A stretch of DNA of 64,000 bases. Source: Chloroflexota bacterium (GTDB lineage: Bacteria; Chloroflexota; Anaerolineae; Anaerolineales; Anaerolineaceae). Under the pieces are notes generated by a model. That model made no database searches. It was not told the origin of the DNA and worked only from the letters and a program-made list of their open reading frames with translations. This document shows, in pieces, positions 33,501-40,709 of the stretch; the stretch's first letter is position 1, and every line of letters starts with the position of its first letter. The DNA lies in the NCBI GenBank assembly GCA_029265085.1, contig JAJUJY010000002.1, positions 1-64,000 on the forward strand, given 5' to 3'. Position numbers and translations under genes: made by a program.

Positions 33501-34068
33501 AAATGCCCGTTTGTTTGCGAAAGTACAGCATATGGCGGTAACAGACCCGTTAACCGGGTTGTATAACCGGCGCTATTTCTTTGAATTGGGGCATAAAGAG
33601 TTTTCGCGCATACGCCGCTATGGCGGCCGGCTTTCTGTCATTATGCTGGATGTAGATGGCTTAAAGCAGGCGAATGATTTGTACGGCCATTTGGTGGGAG
33701 ACCAACTGATTGAATCGATAGGGTTTGCCATAAAAAAACAGATGCGCGGTCCTGATATCACGGCACGTTATGCGGGGGATGAATTTGTTGCCTTGCTGCC
33801 CGAAACAACGCTGCAAGGGGCTTTGCAGGTTGCACAGCGGCTGCAGACCCATGTCGCGAACAACCGGATTTTGGCTGGAGATGTGGAACTATCCATAACC
33901 ATCAGCCTGGGGATTGCAGAAATTGATCGAAATTGTCTTTCGTTAGAAATGCTGGTTAACCGGGCTGACCAGGCTTTGTATGCTTCCAAGCAGGCTGGAA
34001 AAAATTGCATCAGTTTGTGGTCTTCTGAGGGATTTGAAACTTTTAGGTTGGATTCTGCTGCATTATAA
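30565..34068 (+). CDS. Multidomain 7TM-PAS-GAF diguanylate cyclase
   Basis: This very long sensor (1167 residues) starts with TTG at 30565, preceded by GGGAG at 30555-30559; TTG at 30553 is an alternative. Domains in order: an N-terminal seven-helix sensor of the HK-N type (about 1-225), two PAS domains (about 245-355 and 365-480), a coiled linker, three GAF domains (about 520-665, 690-835, 865-1000) and a GGDEF domain. The active loop reads RYAGDEF; RGPD five residues before it is an allosteric I-site, and MLDVDGLKQAND has the metal Asp. It should make cyclic di-GMP and be product-inhibited. No EAL or HD-GYP domain is fused. The signals are unknown. Confidence 0.9.
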   Translation: MTVWQFPDAFFLLIVAAAIALPLAWVAWSRRSAPGARPIAALMLAIGIWCSVYALQHLINDLQFQYAATRLTYLGIAVVPTAWLVFVLEYTSGKFWHFRPGFLWLLIEPILVQLAIWTNSLHYLFYTRLEFVNYGSYQLLKVTHGPLFWIHAVYSYVLLLIGTIWLIVSLIRTNRYYQRQGVTVMIAAIIPWIGNVVYLMGFQPLGNMDLTPVLFTATGLLLTISLFRFQLFEAAPVARDRLVEVLSDGLVVVDAENRVVDINPAACEIIGCTAQSVIGMHGPDLIAKWPDLAKRYAGVQEIHEPFVVQNGSELKYYDLRITPLRRTDQTVIGRMFLLRDITGMVQVEQAMRSSEKRYRALVETSPDAIVLFDLEGQLILGNQPAARLHDLANLDTSIGKSVFDFVVPEEREDAIRIIDETKLANLQVNLEYTGLTRTGRRFPAEISISTLYDDQGHPQSFIGIIRDISVHKHVEEEIRRAAEAERAQRELSDALRSAVDVLNSSLDYETTLDQLLEQVARVLPYDSANIALIRDGFAYVSRTRGYEVYGAEIAEATKKISFDIEHTENFHHMYYNKTPMFVSDTETFPGWVKMDVTRYIRSWIGAPIIVQGEVVAFFSLDKKEPNCYKQEQTEILVSFANHAALALHNARLYTETRDLLEREKRLNEILQIIGRTLDLDTILHDIVRLGTDLVKADSAILSLVDETGEATVAPIAYRFPEGVIEERIPRGQGVVWELIESKKSLLIAHYSEHPKARPKLKKMGLHALLSVPVVSGDEILGGLAFFNFDPTKNFSERDMQLAEVLGRQAGITIQNARLFEDVRRRADEAETLRQATALVTSALDLDWVLDQIITNLERVVPFDSCAIFLREIDFLRIVAARGFPGPKNIVGETFPLNNELTLESISTNRVLILEDAQKDPRFEAWGDAKHIHGWMGVPLFARGSAIGYLTIDSHKVGAYRESDALMAQAFANEAAIAIENARLFAKVQHMAVTDPLTGLYNRRYFFELGHKEFSRIRRYGGRLSVIMLDVDGLKQANDLYGHLVGDQLIESIGFAIKKQMRGPDITARYAGDEFVALLPETTLQGALQVAQRLQTHVANNRILAGDVELSITISLGIAEIDRNCLSLEMLVNRADQALYASKQAGKNCISLWSSEGFETFRLDSAAL

Positions 34069-34121
34069 GCGAACAGGCGTGATAAGATTAATGCAGTCAA
34101 AAGTTTTTTTCCAGGAGGGCA

Positions 34122-34937
34122 ATGATGCGCAATCGGGGTGCATTGGCTGTTGGTGCTGTGCTCATTTTATTGGGGGTTCTCGTTCTGCTAAATCAGTTTA
34201 TTCCAAACGCATGGCCGTTAATTATTCTGGCTGTGGGATTGGTCTTGATGGCGATCTCAGTCGTGGGGCGAATTCCAGGGTTGATGATTTCAGCGGTTGT
34301 TAATACGGCTTTAGGGATTTTATTCCTGATTCAGGCCAATACCGGAAATTATGCCAGTTGGATGTTTGTCTGGCCAGTTGTACCAGGGTCAGTTGGTTTA
34401 GGTATCCTATTAACCGACTTAATGAGCAGCCCGGGTAGTTGGAAAGCACGCCTGTTTGGGGCGGTGTTTGCATTGGAGGGCGCCATCTTCACGGCCGCGG
34501 GCTGGTGGCTGCACACACAAGGGCTGTTGACCTGGCCGATGATTATTCTCGGCCTGGGAATCATGTTTTTGTTATCTGCGCTGCTGCCTTCTGCTTATGG
34601 AATGGCTATGCCTGGCGCGATTCTCGCTGCCATTGGCGGAATTTTGTTGTACCAGAACACCACAGGTGATTGGGCGAGCTGGTCGTATGTCTGGGCTTTA
34701 ATCCCGGGTTCAGTCGGTATCGGGTTGGTATTAATTTCATTGCTTGGCCGCAGGCGCGGACCCTGGGTGGTGGGAATTTACTTTATCTTCTGGGCACTGC
34801 TCTTTTTTGCTATCTTTGCCGCCTTCTTTGCGCCCGGATGGCCGCTGCTGAAATACTGGCCAGTGCTGTTGATTGTGTTTGGATTATTTGTGCTTGCCCG
34901 CGCGCTCTGGCGGCCAGGGAAATCAACCAAAGAATAA
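34122..34937 (+). CDS. Polytopic membrane protein, DUF5668/LiaF-type transmembrane region
   Basis: This 271-residue protein is almost entirely hydrophobic, with eight or more spans. The opening GALAVGAVLILLGVLVLLNQF, followed by WPLIILAVGLVLMAIS, matches the LiaI/LiaF-type transmembrane repeat (DUF5668). The same pattern recurs near 130 and in WPLLKYWPVLLIVFGLFVLARAL at the C-terminus. The ATG at 34122 is very close to AGGAGG (34113-34118), so the ATG at 34125 may be the true start. It follows the cyclase by 53 nt and may be co-transcribed. Proteins of this type are linked to envelope stress, but there is no kinase or regulator beside it. Confidence 0.7.
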   Translation: MMRNRGALAVGAVLILLGVLVLLNQFIPNAWPLIILAVGLVLMAISVVGRIPGLMISAVVNTALGILFLIQANTGNYASWMFVWPVVPGSVGLGILLTDLMSSPGSWKARLFGAVFALEGAIFTAAGWWLHTQGLLTWPMIILGLGIMFLLSALLPSAYGMAMPGAILAAIGGILLYQNTTGDWASWSYVWALIPGSVGIGLVLISLLGRRRGPWVVGIYFIFWALLFFAIFAAFFAPGWPLLKYWPVLLIVFGLFVLARALWRPGKSTKE

Positions 34938-34963
34938 GTTGTATCGTCTGATGAAATATGAGA

Positions 34964-34989
34964 AACAGGGCGGTTGAGACCGCCCTGTT
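34964..34989. terminator. Terminator-like hairpin between convergent genes
   Basis: AACAGGGCGGT (34964-34974) pairs perfectly with ACCGCCCTGTT (34979-34989) over a 4-nt loop. T tracts are weak on both sides. Confidence 0.55.
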
Positions 34990-35019
34990 CGGTATGGGGA
35001 AATACCATTAAATCCGGAT

Positions 35020-35859
35020 TTAGCGAACTAAAAACGATTGTACCGAGTCGTGAACAGCTTGTCGGGCTACATCATCAAACGCTGTTCCGACCACCAGGAT
35101 ATTAACACCTGTGCCGATGAAGGCTTTGAAGTTTTTGCTGTTAATTCCACCTTCTGCCAGGGTGGGCACACTGACGGCTTTTAACATTGCTTCCAGTCGC
35201 GCACGCACGGGTGGGGCAATTTCACCGGCTGCAACACCTTCGTAACTCATTCCGGTCATTAAGCCGATCAAATCAACGCCGATATCTTGCATATGTTTGG
35301 CGGTTTCTGCGACCTGCTGTGGGGTTTCTGCGGGAATACCAAATAAATGCCGGTCTGCAGGATGCGCCACGTATGCATCCACGAGCATGCCGTATTTGTG
35401 GCAAAGATCAACAACATCTTTTAAATCTTCGAAAGTAGATTTGTGGGTGTGAATACCATCTGCGCCAGCGCGGGCAAGTGCATAGGCCTGTTCATCGGTG
35501 AAGGGGGTTGGCATGGTTTCGGTAAAGGATCCGGGGACACCGGCTGTGATAAAGATTTCCGGTCCAACCACTGCGCGGACTCCAGTAATTACTTTGACCA
35601 TTTCTTCCATGAGAATTTCATGGCGGATCTCTTCTGCAGCATGCATACTGGTTACACCTTTGTGTCCGCGTGCTAATGCCACTGCAGGATGATTGGGTTC
35701 CAATAATTTTGCACCCGCCTGTACTGCTGCCAGGGCAATGCGCGCATCATCACCGGTAATGCCTGTTGCCAGTAAAGTAGTTCCGCCATGCGCTGCGATG
35801 GCTTCTTTGACTTTGCTCAATCCAAATTCTCGTTTTCGTTGCATATCGCCAATAATCAT
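35020..35859 (-). CDS. TIM-barrel protein, possible aldolase or epimerase
   Basis: This 279-residue soluble protein has a (beta/alpha)8 pattern, with HisA/HisF- and KHG-aldolase-like strand ends: TLLATGITG, KLLEPNHPA, EIFITAGVPGS, GADGIHTH, GMLVDAYVAHP, LIGLMTGMS, PTLAEGGINSKNF and ILVVGTAFDD. The last two form a standard phosphate-binding pair. The histidine pair in GIHTH could serve catalysis. I do not recognise the exact family. AGGAGG precedes the start, 21 nt after the EIIC-like permease gene, so both form one operon. The likely substrate is the phosphorylated or imported product of that permease; this is inference. Confidence 0.6.
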   Translation of the reverse strand: MIIGDMQRKREFGLSKVKEAIAAHGGTTLLATGITGDDARIALAAVQAGAKLLEPNHPAVALARGHKGVTSMHAAEEIRHEILMEEMVKVITGVRAVVGPEIFITAGVPGSFTETMPTPFTDEQAYALARAGADGIHTHKSTFEDLKDVVDLCHKYGMLVDAYVAHPADRHLFGIPAETPQQVAETAKHMQDIGVDLIGLMTGMSYEGVAAGEIAPPVRARLEAMLKAVSVPTLAEGGINSKNFKAFIGTGVNILVVGTAFDDVARQAVHDSVQSFLVR

Positions 35860-35880
35860 TTTTGCCTCCTGAGAAATTGA

Positions 35881-37443
35881 TTAGGCTTCTTCTGCCGTGT
35901 TATTTTTCTTGGCTGTTTTATTGAAGATGATGGTTAATATGCAGGATAGACCCATTGCCACTAACATGGAAACCAAGAAACCAATCGGATTGTTTGATAA
36001 TGTGGGCGCCACGATGGAAGGAACATAGGCCGTTCCGCGTGCATCGAAGAAACCGCAAAATGCACCGGAAACCATTGCTGCAAATAAGGCTGTGCCAAAT
36101 ATCCGTTTATCCGCAAACATGAAAGGATAGGCAGCTTCTACAAATGTGCCAAAGCCAACATTCACCAGGAAGCCCGGAGCCGCTACGGATGCTTCGCTTT
36201 TCGCGCGTGGGGCAATGATGTTTGCCAGGGTGATGCCGGCTGAAACCATAACCAACCCGGTCATATCAATGGCACCCAAAAAGCTGTTGCCGGTGGTTTC
36301 CATTTCTAGTAACACGATAGGAAGAATGGCAGCATGGTACACACCACCGATGATGGCAGGCCAGATCAATAAACCCGCCACAGCGCCTGCCAAAATTGGA
36401 CTGAAAGCCAGGGCTGCTTCAATTAGGCTGCGCACGCCGTTGCCCAGCCACAGCGTAATTGGAGCCAAAATAAAGTAAATGATCAACCCGGAAGTTAAGC
36501 CGCTTATCGCTCCTGCGACCAGGCTTGCAGTTGTGGTGGGGAAGCGCATACGGAATGACCAATTGAGCAAGTAGTTTGCCAGAATACCTGCCAGAATACC
36601 GCCTAAGATGCCTCCCAAAATACCGCCATTAACAGAAAGCACACCTGCAACAACGCCTGCAACAATCCCTACTTCTTCCAAACCAGATACTTGTTTGGCG
36701 GCTACGACCGCAACGATCACTGGTAGTGCAGCAATAAGTGTGTCAAACAAGGGGCCAACAGTGGCTGTCAGCGCGGGAATTTTTCCGATGGCTAGGATGA
36801 GTGCCATAGCGATAAAGCCGGGCAAGGATCCCATCATAATGCTGCGGAAATTGATCCGCTGCCAGACGGATCCCGATTCAACGGCGCTAGCTTTCCCAAT
36901 GACGGGTGTATATTTGGTTTTCCATTCGCTAGCAAACGCTGAAATATAGCCAACTGCGCGGGTGCGATTGGTGGAGCCAGTTGTACCCGAGGCGGCAATG
37001 ACATTGGCTCCCAAAGAGCGCGCATCGGCCATTGAGGTTCCGCCTGTGCCAGCAACAGGGATTTTCTTTTCTGCGGCTGCAGCAATAACCTCTTTGTTGA
37101 TTCCTTTTGGATCGGCACTCACCATAACCAGCGCATCTACTTCACCTTTGCGGATTGCTGCTGCTATTTTGGCAGATTCGGCCGCTGCCGCTGCATTCGC
37201 TGTTTCCAGGGAACCTGCTTCTCCTGCTGCTAGACCATCGGGTGTTTGGGTCCAAAGTGCTGCCGTAGTTTTGTCTGTGATATGATCCATCGATGTGGAG
37301 GCAGCCACAAATGCAACAAGACTGACTTCAAAGCCAGCTGCTTTGGATTGTCGAACGATTTCGTCCAATAGGCTTTGGGGATCTTTCCCGCCAAGCACAA
37401 ACAAATGTCCCCCGCTGCTGCCAATAACCGCAATCTTTTTCAT
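35881..37443 (-). CDS. PTS EIIC-like permease with an N-terminal soluble domain
   Basis: This 520-residue protein joins two parts. Residues 1-185 are soluble and Rossmann-like: IAVIGSSGGHLFVLGGKDP, EVDALVMVSADPKGIN and KIPVAGTGGTSMADARSLGANV. Residues about 195-505 are a permease of the fructose-type EIIC kind, with the GGILGGILGGILAGILANY repeat and FVEAAYPFMFADKRIFG in place of the usual EGAIPF loop. I see no EIIB cysteine or EIIA histidine site in it and no such gene nearby. It may therefore import without phosphorylation or use a partner elsewhere. GAGGAG precedes the start. A divergent regulator adjoins it, and a TIM-barrel gene follows. Confidence 0.62.
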   Translation of the reverse strand: MKKIAVIGSSGGHLFVLGGKDPQSLLDEIVRQSKAAGFEVSLVAFVAASTSMDHITDKTTAALWTQTPDGLAAGEAGSLETANAAAAAESAKIAAAIRKGEVDALVMVSADPKGINKEVIAAAAEKKIPVAGTGGTSMADARSLGANVIAASGTTGSTNRTRAVGYISAFASEWKTKYTPVIGKASAVESGSVWQRINFRSIMMGSLPGFIAMALILAIGKIPALTATVGPLFDTLIAALPVIVAVVAAKQVSGLEEVGIVAGVVAGVLSVNGGILGGILGGILAGILANYLLNWSFRMRFPTTTASLVAGAISGLTSGLIIYFILAPITLWLGNGVRSLIEAALAFSPILAGAVAGLLIWPAIIGGVYHAAILPIVLLEMETTGNSFLGAIDMTGLVMVSAGITLANIIAPRAKSEASVAAPGFLVNVGFGTFVEAAYPFMFADKRIFGTALFAAMVSGAFCGFFDARGTAYVPSIVAPTLSNNPIGFLVSMLVAMGLSCILTIIFNKTAKKNNTAEEA

Positions 37444-37533
37444 CTTTTTTCTCCTCGGGTTGGGTGGGTTGGTTGGATTAGTGAGAATGGACCATTTTGT
37501 CAGGCAATAAAGGCTAATTTTGAATGATTGAAT

Positions 37534-37562
37534 TTGCGCATCCGTTCCATTTTCACTATAAT
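37534..37562 (+). promoter_or_regulatory. Promoter of the MmyB-like regulator gene
   Basis: TTGCGC (37534-37539) and TATAAT (37557-37562) are spaced by 17 nt. It runs into the opposing promoter at 37566-37595. Confidence 0.55.
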
Positions 37563-37565
37563 TTG

Positions 37566-37595
37566 ACTATAGCTTCTAGAAAGGTAATTCGTCAA
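37566..37595 (-). promoter_or_regulatory. Promoter of the EIIC-like permease operon
   Basis: On the minus strand, TTGACG (37590-37595) and TATAGT (37566-37571) are spaced by 18 nt. Its -10 is only a few bases from the -10 of the regulator promoter, so one bound protein could control both. Confidence 0.55.
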
Positions 37596-37627
37596 TCTTG
37601 AATTTTGGTGACGAAAAAAGTCGAAAT

Positions 37628-38710
37628 ATGACTATTGGGAATTCCAAAAATGGAATTGTTGATTTCCATGATGCCGACCAGGAAAGTGGGGGCATCTTTT
37701 CGCTTTGGCTGAGGCGGTCTGGTGTGGAACGCAGGACGATCTTGGAAGAACTTCCATTGCTAGGGGAAGATATTGGTGAAATTGGTGATAAGTCATTTAA
37801 GCAATGGACCAGCGATGGAGAGTCTGCTCGACGGGTTAGTGGTGTAACACCAGAGGTGCGAGGAAATCGGGTTGTAGCCCTGGTTCGCTGGTTTTTACGC
37901 GAACACACGCACCGGTCCAGACCAGTAATGACTACGTCGGAATTGCGCGAGATGGTTAAGCTATATCGTGATGTTCCAGTGAAAAATCGCTTGCAATTAC
38001 GCAGATTATTGCATGATTTGGAAATTCAGTCGGGTGAACGGCAGGCGAATTTCTCATTTGCTACCGATTGGAAAAGTCGTTTTGCTGATTGGCCGGTGTT
38101 TTGTTTTGTGCTTGATCCATATTGGTGTGTACGTGCTTCTACCTGCTATGAAATGGCGTTGGTTGGTTATGCCGAAGAAGATATGCGGCATTGGTCCTGG
38201 TGGAATCGTTTAACAGCCAGCCGAAAGGGTAAGCCGAAATATCAGGCGGACAGCCAGCGTTATTCACTGCGCGGGCCGTATGCAGAAGCCTATTATTGCC
38301 AGCAGCTAGAGCGGTTCAAGGCTGCAACAGAGCATTTTCGGCAAACCAATGATAAGCGATATGAAGCTTTGATTGAACTGCTCCACCAAACTCCGCGTTT
38401 TAATGAGATGTGGGGAAATACAGTTTGTCCACCGGATCGTGAATTTAACCAATCCTCCGGAATTCCCGTGCCGTTTTACCGCAATGATGGAACGCTATTG
38501 TGGATGTTAGAAGTAAGTACAATTATTCCCAATACACCGGGATACCAGTTGATTGTTTGGGTACCGCTCAACGAAGACGCAGCTGAGTATCAGGCAGAAA
38601 TCCGCCGCTGGGCGGATGAACCCGGACGATATAGCCGAAAATCTTTCTTTATTGAGGATTTTAACCAGTATTTTAGCCCTGCAGAGCGTTTTGCACTGGG
38701 GGTAGAATAA
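37628..38710 (+). CDS. MmyB-like transcription regulator
   Basis: This protein is 360 residues from the ATG at 37628; an in-frame TTG at 37598 lies inside the opposing promoter. The N-terminal third looks like a degenerate Xre-type DNA-binding region (FSLWLRRSGVERRTIL, then DKSFKQWTS and NRVVALVRWFL). The rest fits the MmyB-like ligand-binding domain: DWPVFCFVLDPYWCVRAST, LHQTPRFNEMWGNTV and a closing PGYQLIVWVPL. That domain is PAS-like and thought to bind a small ligand. It is divergently transcribed from the EIIC-like/TIM-barrel operon, whose promoter overlaps its own, which suggests local control. The HTH assignment is weaker than the C-terminal one. Confidence 0.62.
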   Translation: MTIGNSKNGIVDFHDADQESGGIFSLWLRRSGVERRTILEELPLLGEDIGEIGDKSFKQWTSDGESARRVSGVTPEVRGNRVVALVRWFLREHTHRSRPVMTTSELREMVKLYRDVPVKNRLQLRRLLHDLEIQSGERQANFSFATDWKSRFADWPVFCFVLDPYWCVRASTCYEMALVGYAEEDMRHWSWWNRLTASRKGKPKYQADSQRYSLRGPYAEAYYCQQLERFKAATEHFRQTNDKRYEALIELLHQTPRFNEMWGNTVCPPDREFNQSSGIPVPFYRNDGTLLWMLEVSTIIPNTPGYQLIVWVPLNEDAAEYQAEIRRWADEPGRYSRKSFFIEDFNQYFSPAERFALGVE

Positions 38711-38743
38711 ATAAAAATTTTTGAACACGTATCCACCTATCTC

Positions 38744-38771
38744 TTGCCTTTTTCTGAAATTATGGTAAGCT
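38744..38771 (+). promoter_or_regulatory. Promoter of the ABC-F gene leader
   Basis: TTGCCT (38744-38749) and TAAGCT (38766-38771) are spaced by 16 nt. The predicted transcript begins near 38778 and includes a short leader frame and a terminator before the ABC-F start. Confidence 0.45.
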
Positions 38772-38801
38772 AATACAGGTTTTTTTAGAAAAGGATATTG
38801 A

Positions 38802-38822
38802 ATGATCGACAGTAATCTGTAA
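38802..38822 (+). CDS. Putative six-residue leader peptide of the ABC-F gene
   Basis: A short frame (MIDSNL) is preceded by AAAAGGA at 38789-38795 with six bases spacing. It lies between promoter and terminator in the leader of the ABC-F gene, the usual place for a ribosome-stalling sensor peptide. The existence of the peptide is inferred. Confidence 0.4.
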   Translation: MIDSNL

Positions 38823-38866
38823 TTTTTCCCGTTTTTCAGGTAGGATGACCCGGCCTCAATCGAGGT

Positions 38867-38917
38867 GGTTGATATTAATTTTCAAACCGAGGGCAACTGC
38901 CTTCGGTTTTTTATTTT
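38867..38917 (+). terminator. Intrinsic terminator with a competing hairpin before the ABC-F start
   Basis: The terminator stem is 38884-38894 with 38899-38909 (11 bp, one G-T, loop AACT), followed by TTTATTTT. GGTTGA (38867-38872) can instead pair with TCAAACC (38882-38888), which takes up the left arm, so two exclusive folds are possible. Confidence 0.7.
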
Positions 38918-38936
38918 AATCTACAGGTTGCTGCTT

Positions 38937-40601
38937 ATGCTTACAGTTCAAAATATCAAGAAATCATTTGGGATTGATCCCGTTTTATCAGATATCTCGT
39001 TCACGTTAAATCCAGGCGAGCGGATGGGGCTGGTTGGCACCAACGGCTGCGGCAAAACGACCTTGCTGCGTATTCTGTCTGGCCTGGAAAAAGCGGATGG
39101 CGGCGTAGTTCGTTTCTCTCCAGCCGCAGTACGGGTTGGCTATCTCCCCCAGGGATTGGCCTTCCAGGCGGAAGACACGTTAGAAACCTTTTTGCACCGC
39201 ATGGAAGGTGATCTGGAGGGGCTGTCTGCCCGGTTGGGTGAATTAGCGGTGGAACTGGTGAATCAGCCAGGAAACCGTGTCTTGCAGGATGAATATGACC
39301 AGATTCTGGCGCAGTTAGAGGCAGCATCCGAGGCGGTTGGCCGCGGTCCTGTAATTTTAGCCGGTTTGGGGCTGGACTCCGTCCCGCGTGATTTGCCGGT
39401 GCGTGCCTTGAGCGGCGGGCAGAAAACACGTTTGGCATTGGCCGGGGTGTTGGTTTCTCGTCCGCAGCTGCTGCTGTTGGATGAGCCAACCAATCACCTG
39501 GACCTGGAAATGCTCGATTGGCTGGAGGAATGGCTGGCTCACTTTGATGGAGCGGTACTGGTGGTTTCGCACGACCGCGCTTTTCTGGATGCGGTTGCGA
39601 CCAACATTTTGGAAATTGATCACCTTACGCATACCGGGCGTGTGTACGCGGGCAATTACTCTGCGTTTGTGGAACAAAAGGCTGCTGAACGGGAACGCCA
39701 GTGGCAGGCTTACCAGGATCAGCAGGCAGAAATTGTTCGTTTGCGCGGCGCGGTGGCTGCTATGCGCGACAAGGCTCGTTTCCGCAAGGGCGGCAAAGCC
39801 GATCCGGCCAACACAGACGGCTTCTCGGTGGGCTTTTTTGCAAATCGCTCAAAAGAGGTGGTACAGAAGGCCAAAAATATCGAGAAGCGCATTGAACGGT
39901 TGATGACAGTGGATCGGGTGGATAAACCGTCACGTTCATGGGAAATGAAGATGGAATTTGCTGAAACACCTTCCAGCGGGCGGGATGTGTTGGTGTTAGA
40001 GCATCTGGACGTTGGGTATGGTGATACGGTACTGCTGCGCGACTTGAATCTGACCTTGCGCTTTGGCGCGCGGACAGCCCTGGTAGGCCCGAATGGCTGT
40101 GGAAAAACTTCTTTGATTCGCACCATTTTGGGACAAAATGATCCGTTGGGCGGGCAGGTTCGCCTGGGCAGCAACGTCCAGGTTGGCTATATGGCACAGG
40201 AACAGGAAAATCTGGACCCTGCTTTCAATGTGTTTGAAACCATCTGCCGGATTGCTTCTTTATCCGAGACGGATGCTCGCGCTTTTCTGTCGTTTTACTT
40301 GTTCAAAGGGGACGATGTCTTTACACCGGTAGGGTTATTATCTTATGGAGAGCGCGCCCGGCTGACCCTGGCTTGCTTGGTTGCGCAAGGATGTAATTTT
40401 CTGGTGCTGGACGAGCCGGTAAACCATCTGGATATTCCTTCACGCTCGCGGTTTGAGCATGCCCTGGCAAATTTCCCCGGATCTGTTCTGGCGGTGGTGC
40501 ATGATCGTTACTTTATCAGTAGTTTTGCCAGTGAATTGTGGCAGGTTTGCGGCCAGACCATCCAGACAGTTGAACTGGATCTGGCAGGCGTAGGTGCGTA
40601 A
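38937..40601 (+). CDS. ABC-F family ATPase
   Basis: This protein is 554 residues from the ATG at 38937; the open frame upstream runs through the leader terminator and is not coding. It has two ABC domains with no membrane region: Walker A GTNGCGKTT and GPNGCGKTS, signatures LSGGQKTRLALA and LSYGERARLTLA, and Walker B LLLDEPTNHLD and LVLDEPVNHLD. The linker between them (about 240-320) is basic and probably enters the ribosomal E site. ABC-F proteins act on the ribosome, some in translation control, some by expelling antibiotics. The attenuator-like leader favours an inducible protective role, but the sequence alone does not prove resistance. Confidence 0.93.
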   Translation: MLTVQNIKKSFGIDPVLSDISFTLNPGERMGLVGTNGCGKTTLLRILSGLEKADGGVVRFSPAAVRVGYLPQGLAFQAEDTLETFLHRMEGDLEGLSARLGELAVELVNQPGNRVLQDEYDQILAQLEAASEAVGRGPVILAGLGLDSVPRDLPVRALSGGQKTRLALAGVLVSRPQLLLLDEPTNHLDLEMLDWLEEWLAHFDGAVLVVSHDRAFLDAVATNILEIDHLTHTGRVYAGNYSAFVEQKAAERERQWQAYQDQQAEIVRLRGAVAAMRDKARFRKGGKADPANTDGFSVGFFANRSKEVVQKAKNIEKRIERLMTVDRVDKPSRSWEMKMEFAETPSSGRDVLVLEHLDVGYGDTVLLRDLNLTLRFGARTALVGPNGCGKTSLIRTILGQNDPLGGQVRLGSNVQVGYMAQEQENLDPAFNVFETICRIASLSETDARAFLSFYLFKGDDVFTPVGLLSYGERARLTLACLVAQGCNFLVLDEPVNHLDIPSRSRFEHALANFPGSVLAVVHDRYFISSFASELWQVCGQTIQTVELDLAGVGA

Positions 40602-40709
40602 ATCACGCTGCCAAAAATTGAGCAAACCCGTTTTGGCTGGTGTAGAATGAATTCAGGTGGCATGACCAAAGTTTATTGCCGCCTGATTCCTGATTTGGAG
40701 ATAAATTCC

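Noticed and set aside
38865..38936. N-terminal extension of the ABC-F protein from a GTG
   Set aside because: It runs through an intrinsic terminator stem; the ABC-F homology begins at the ATG at 38937.
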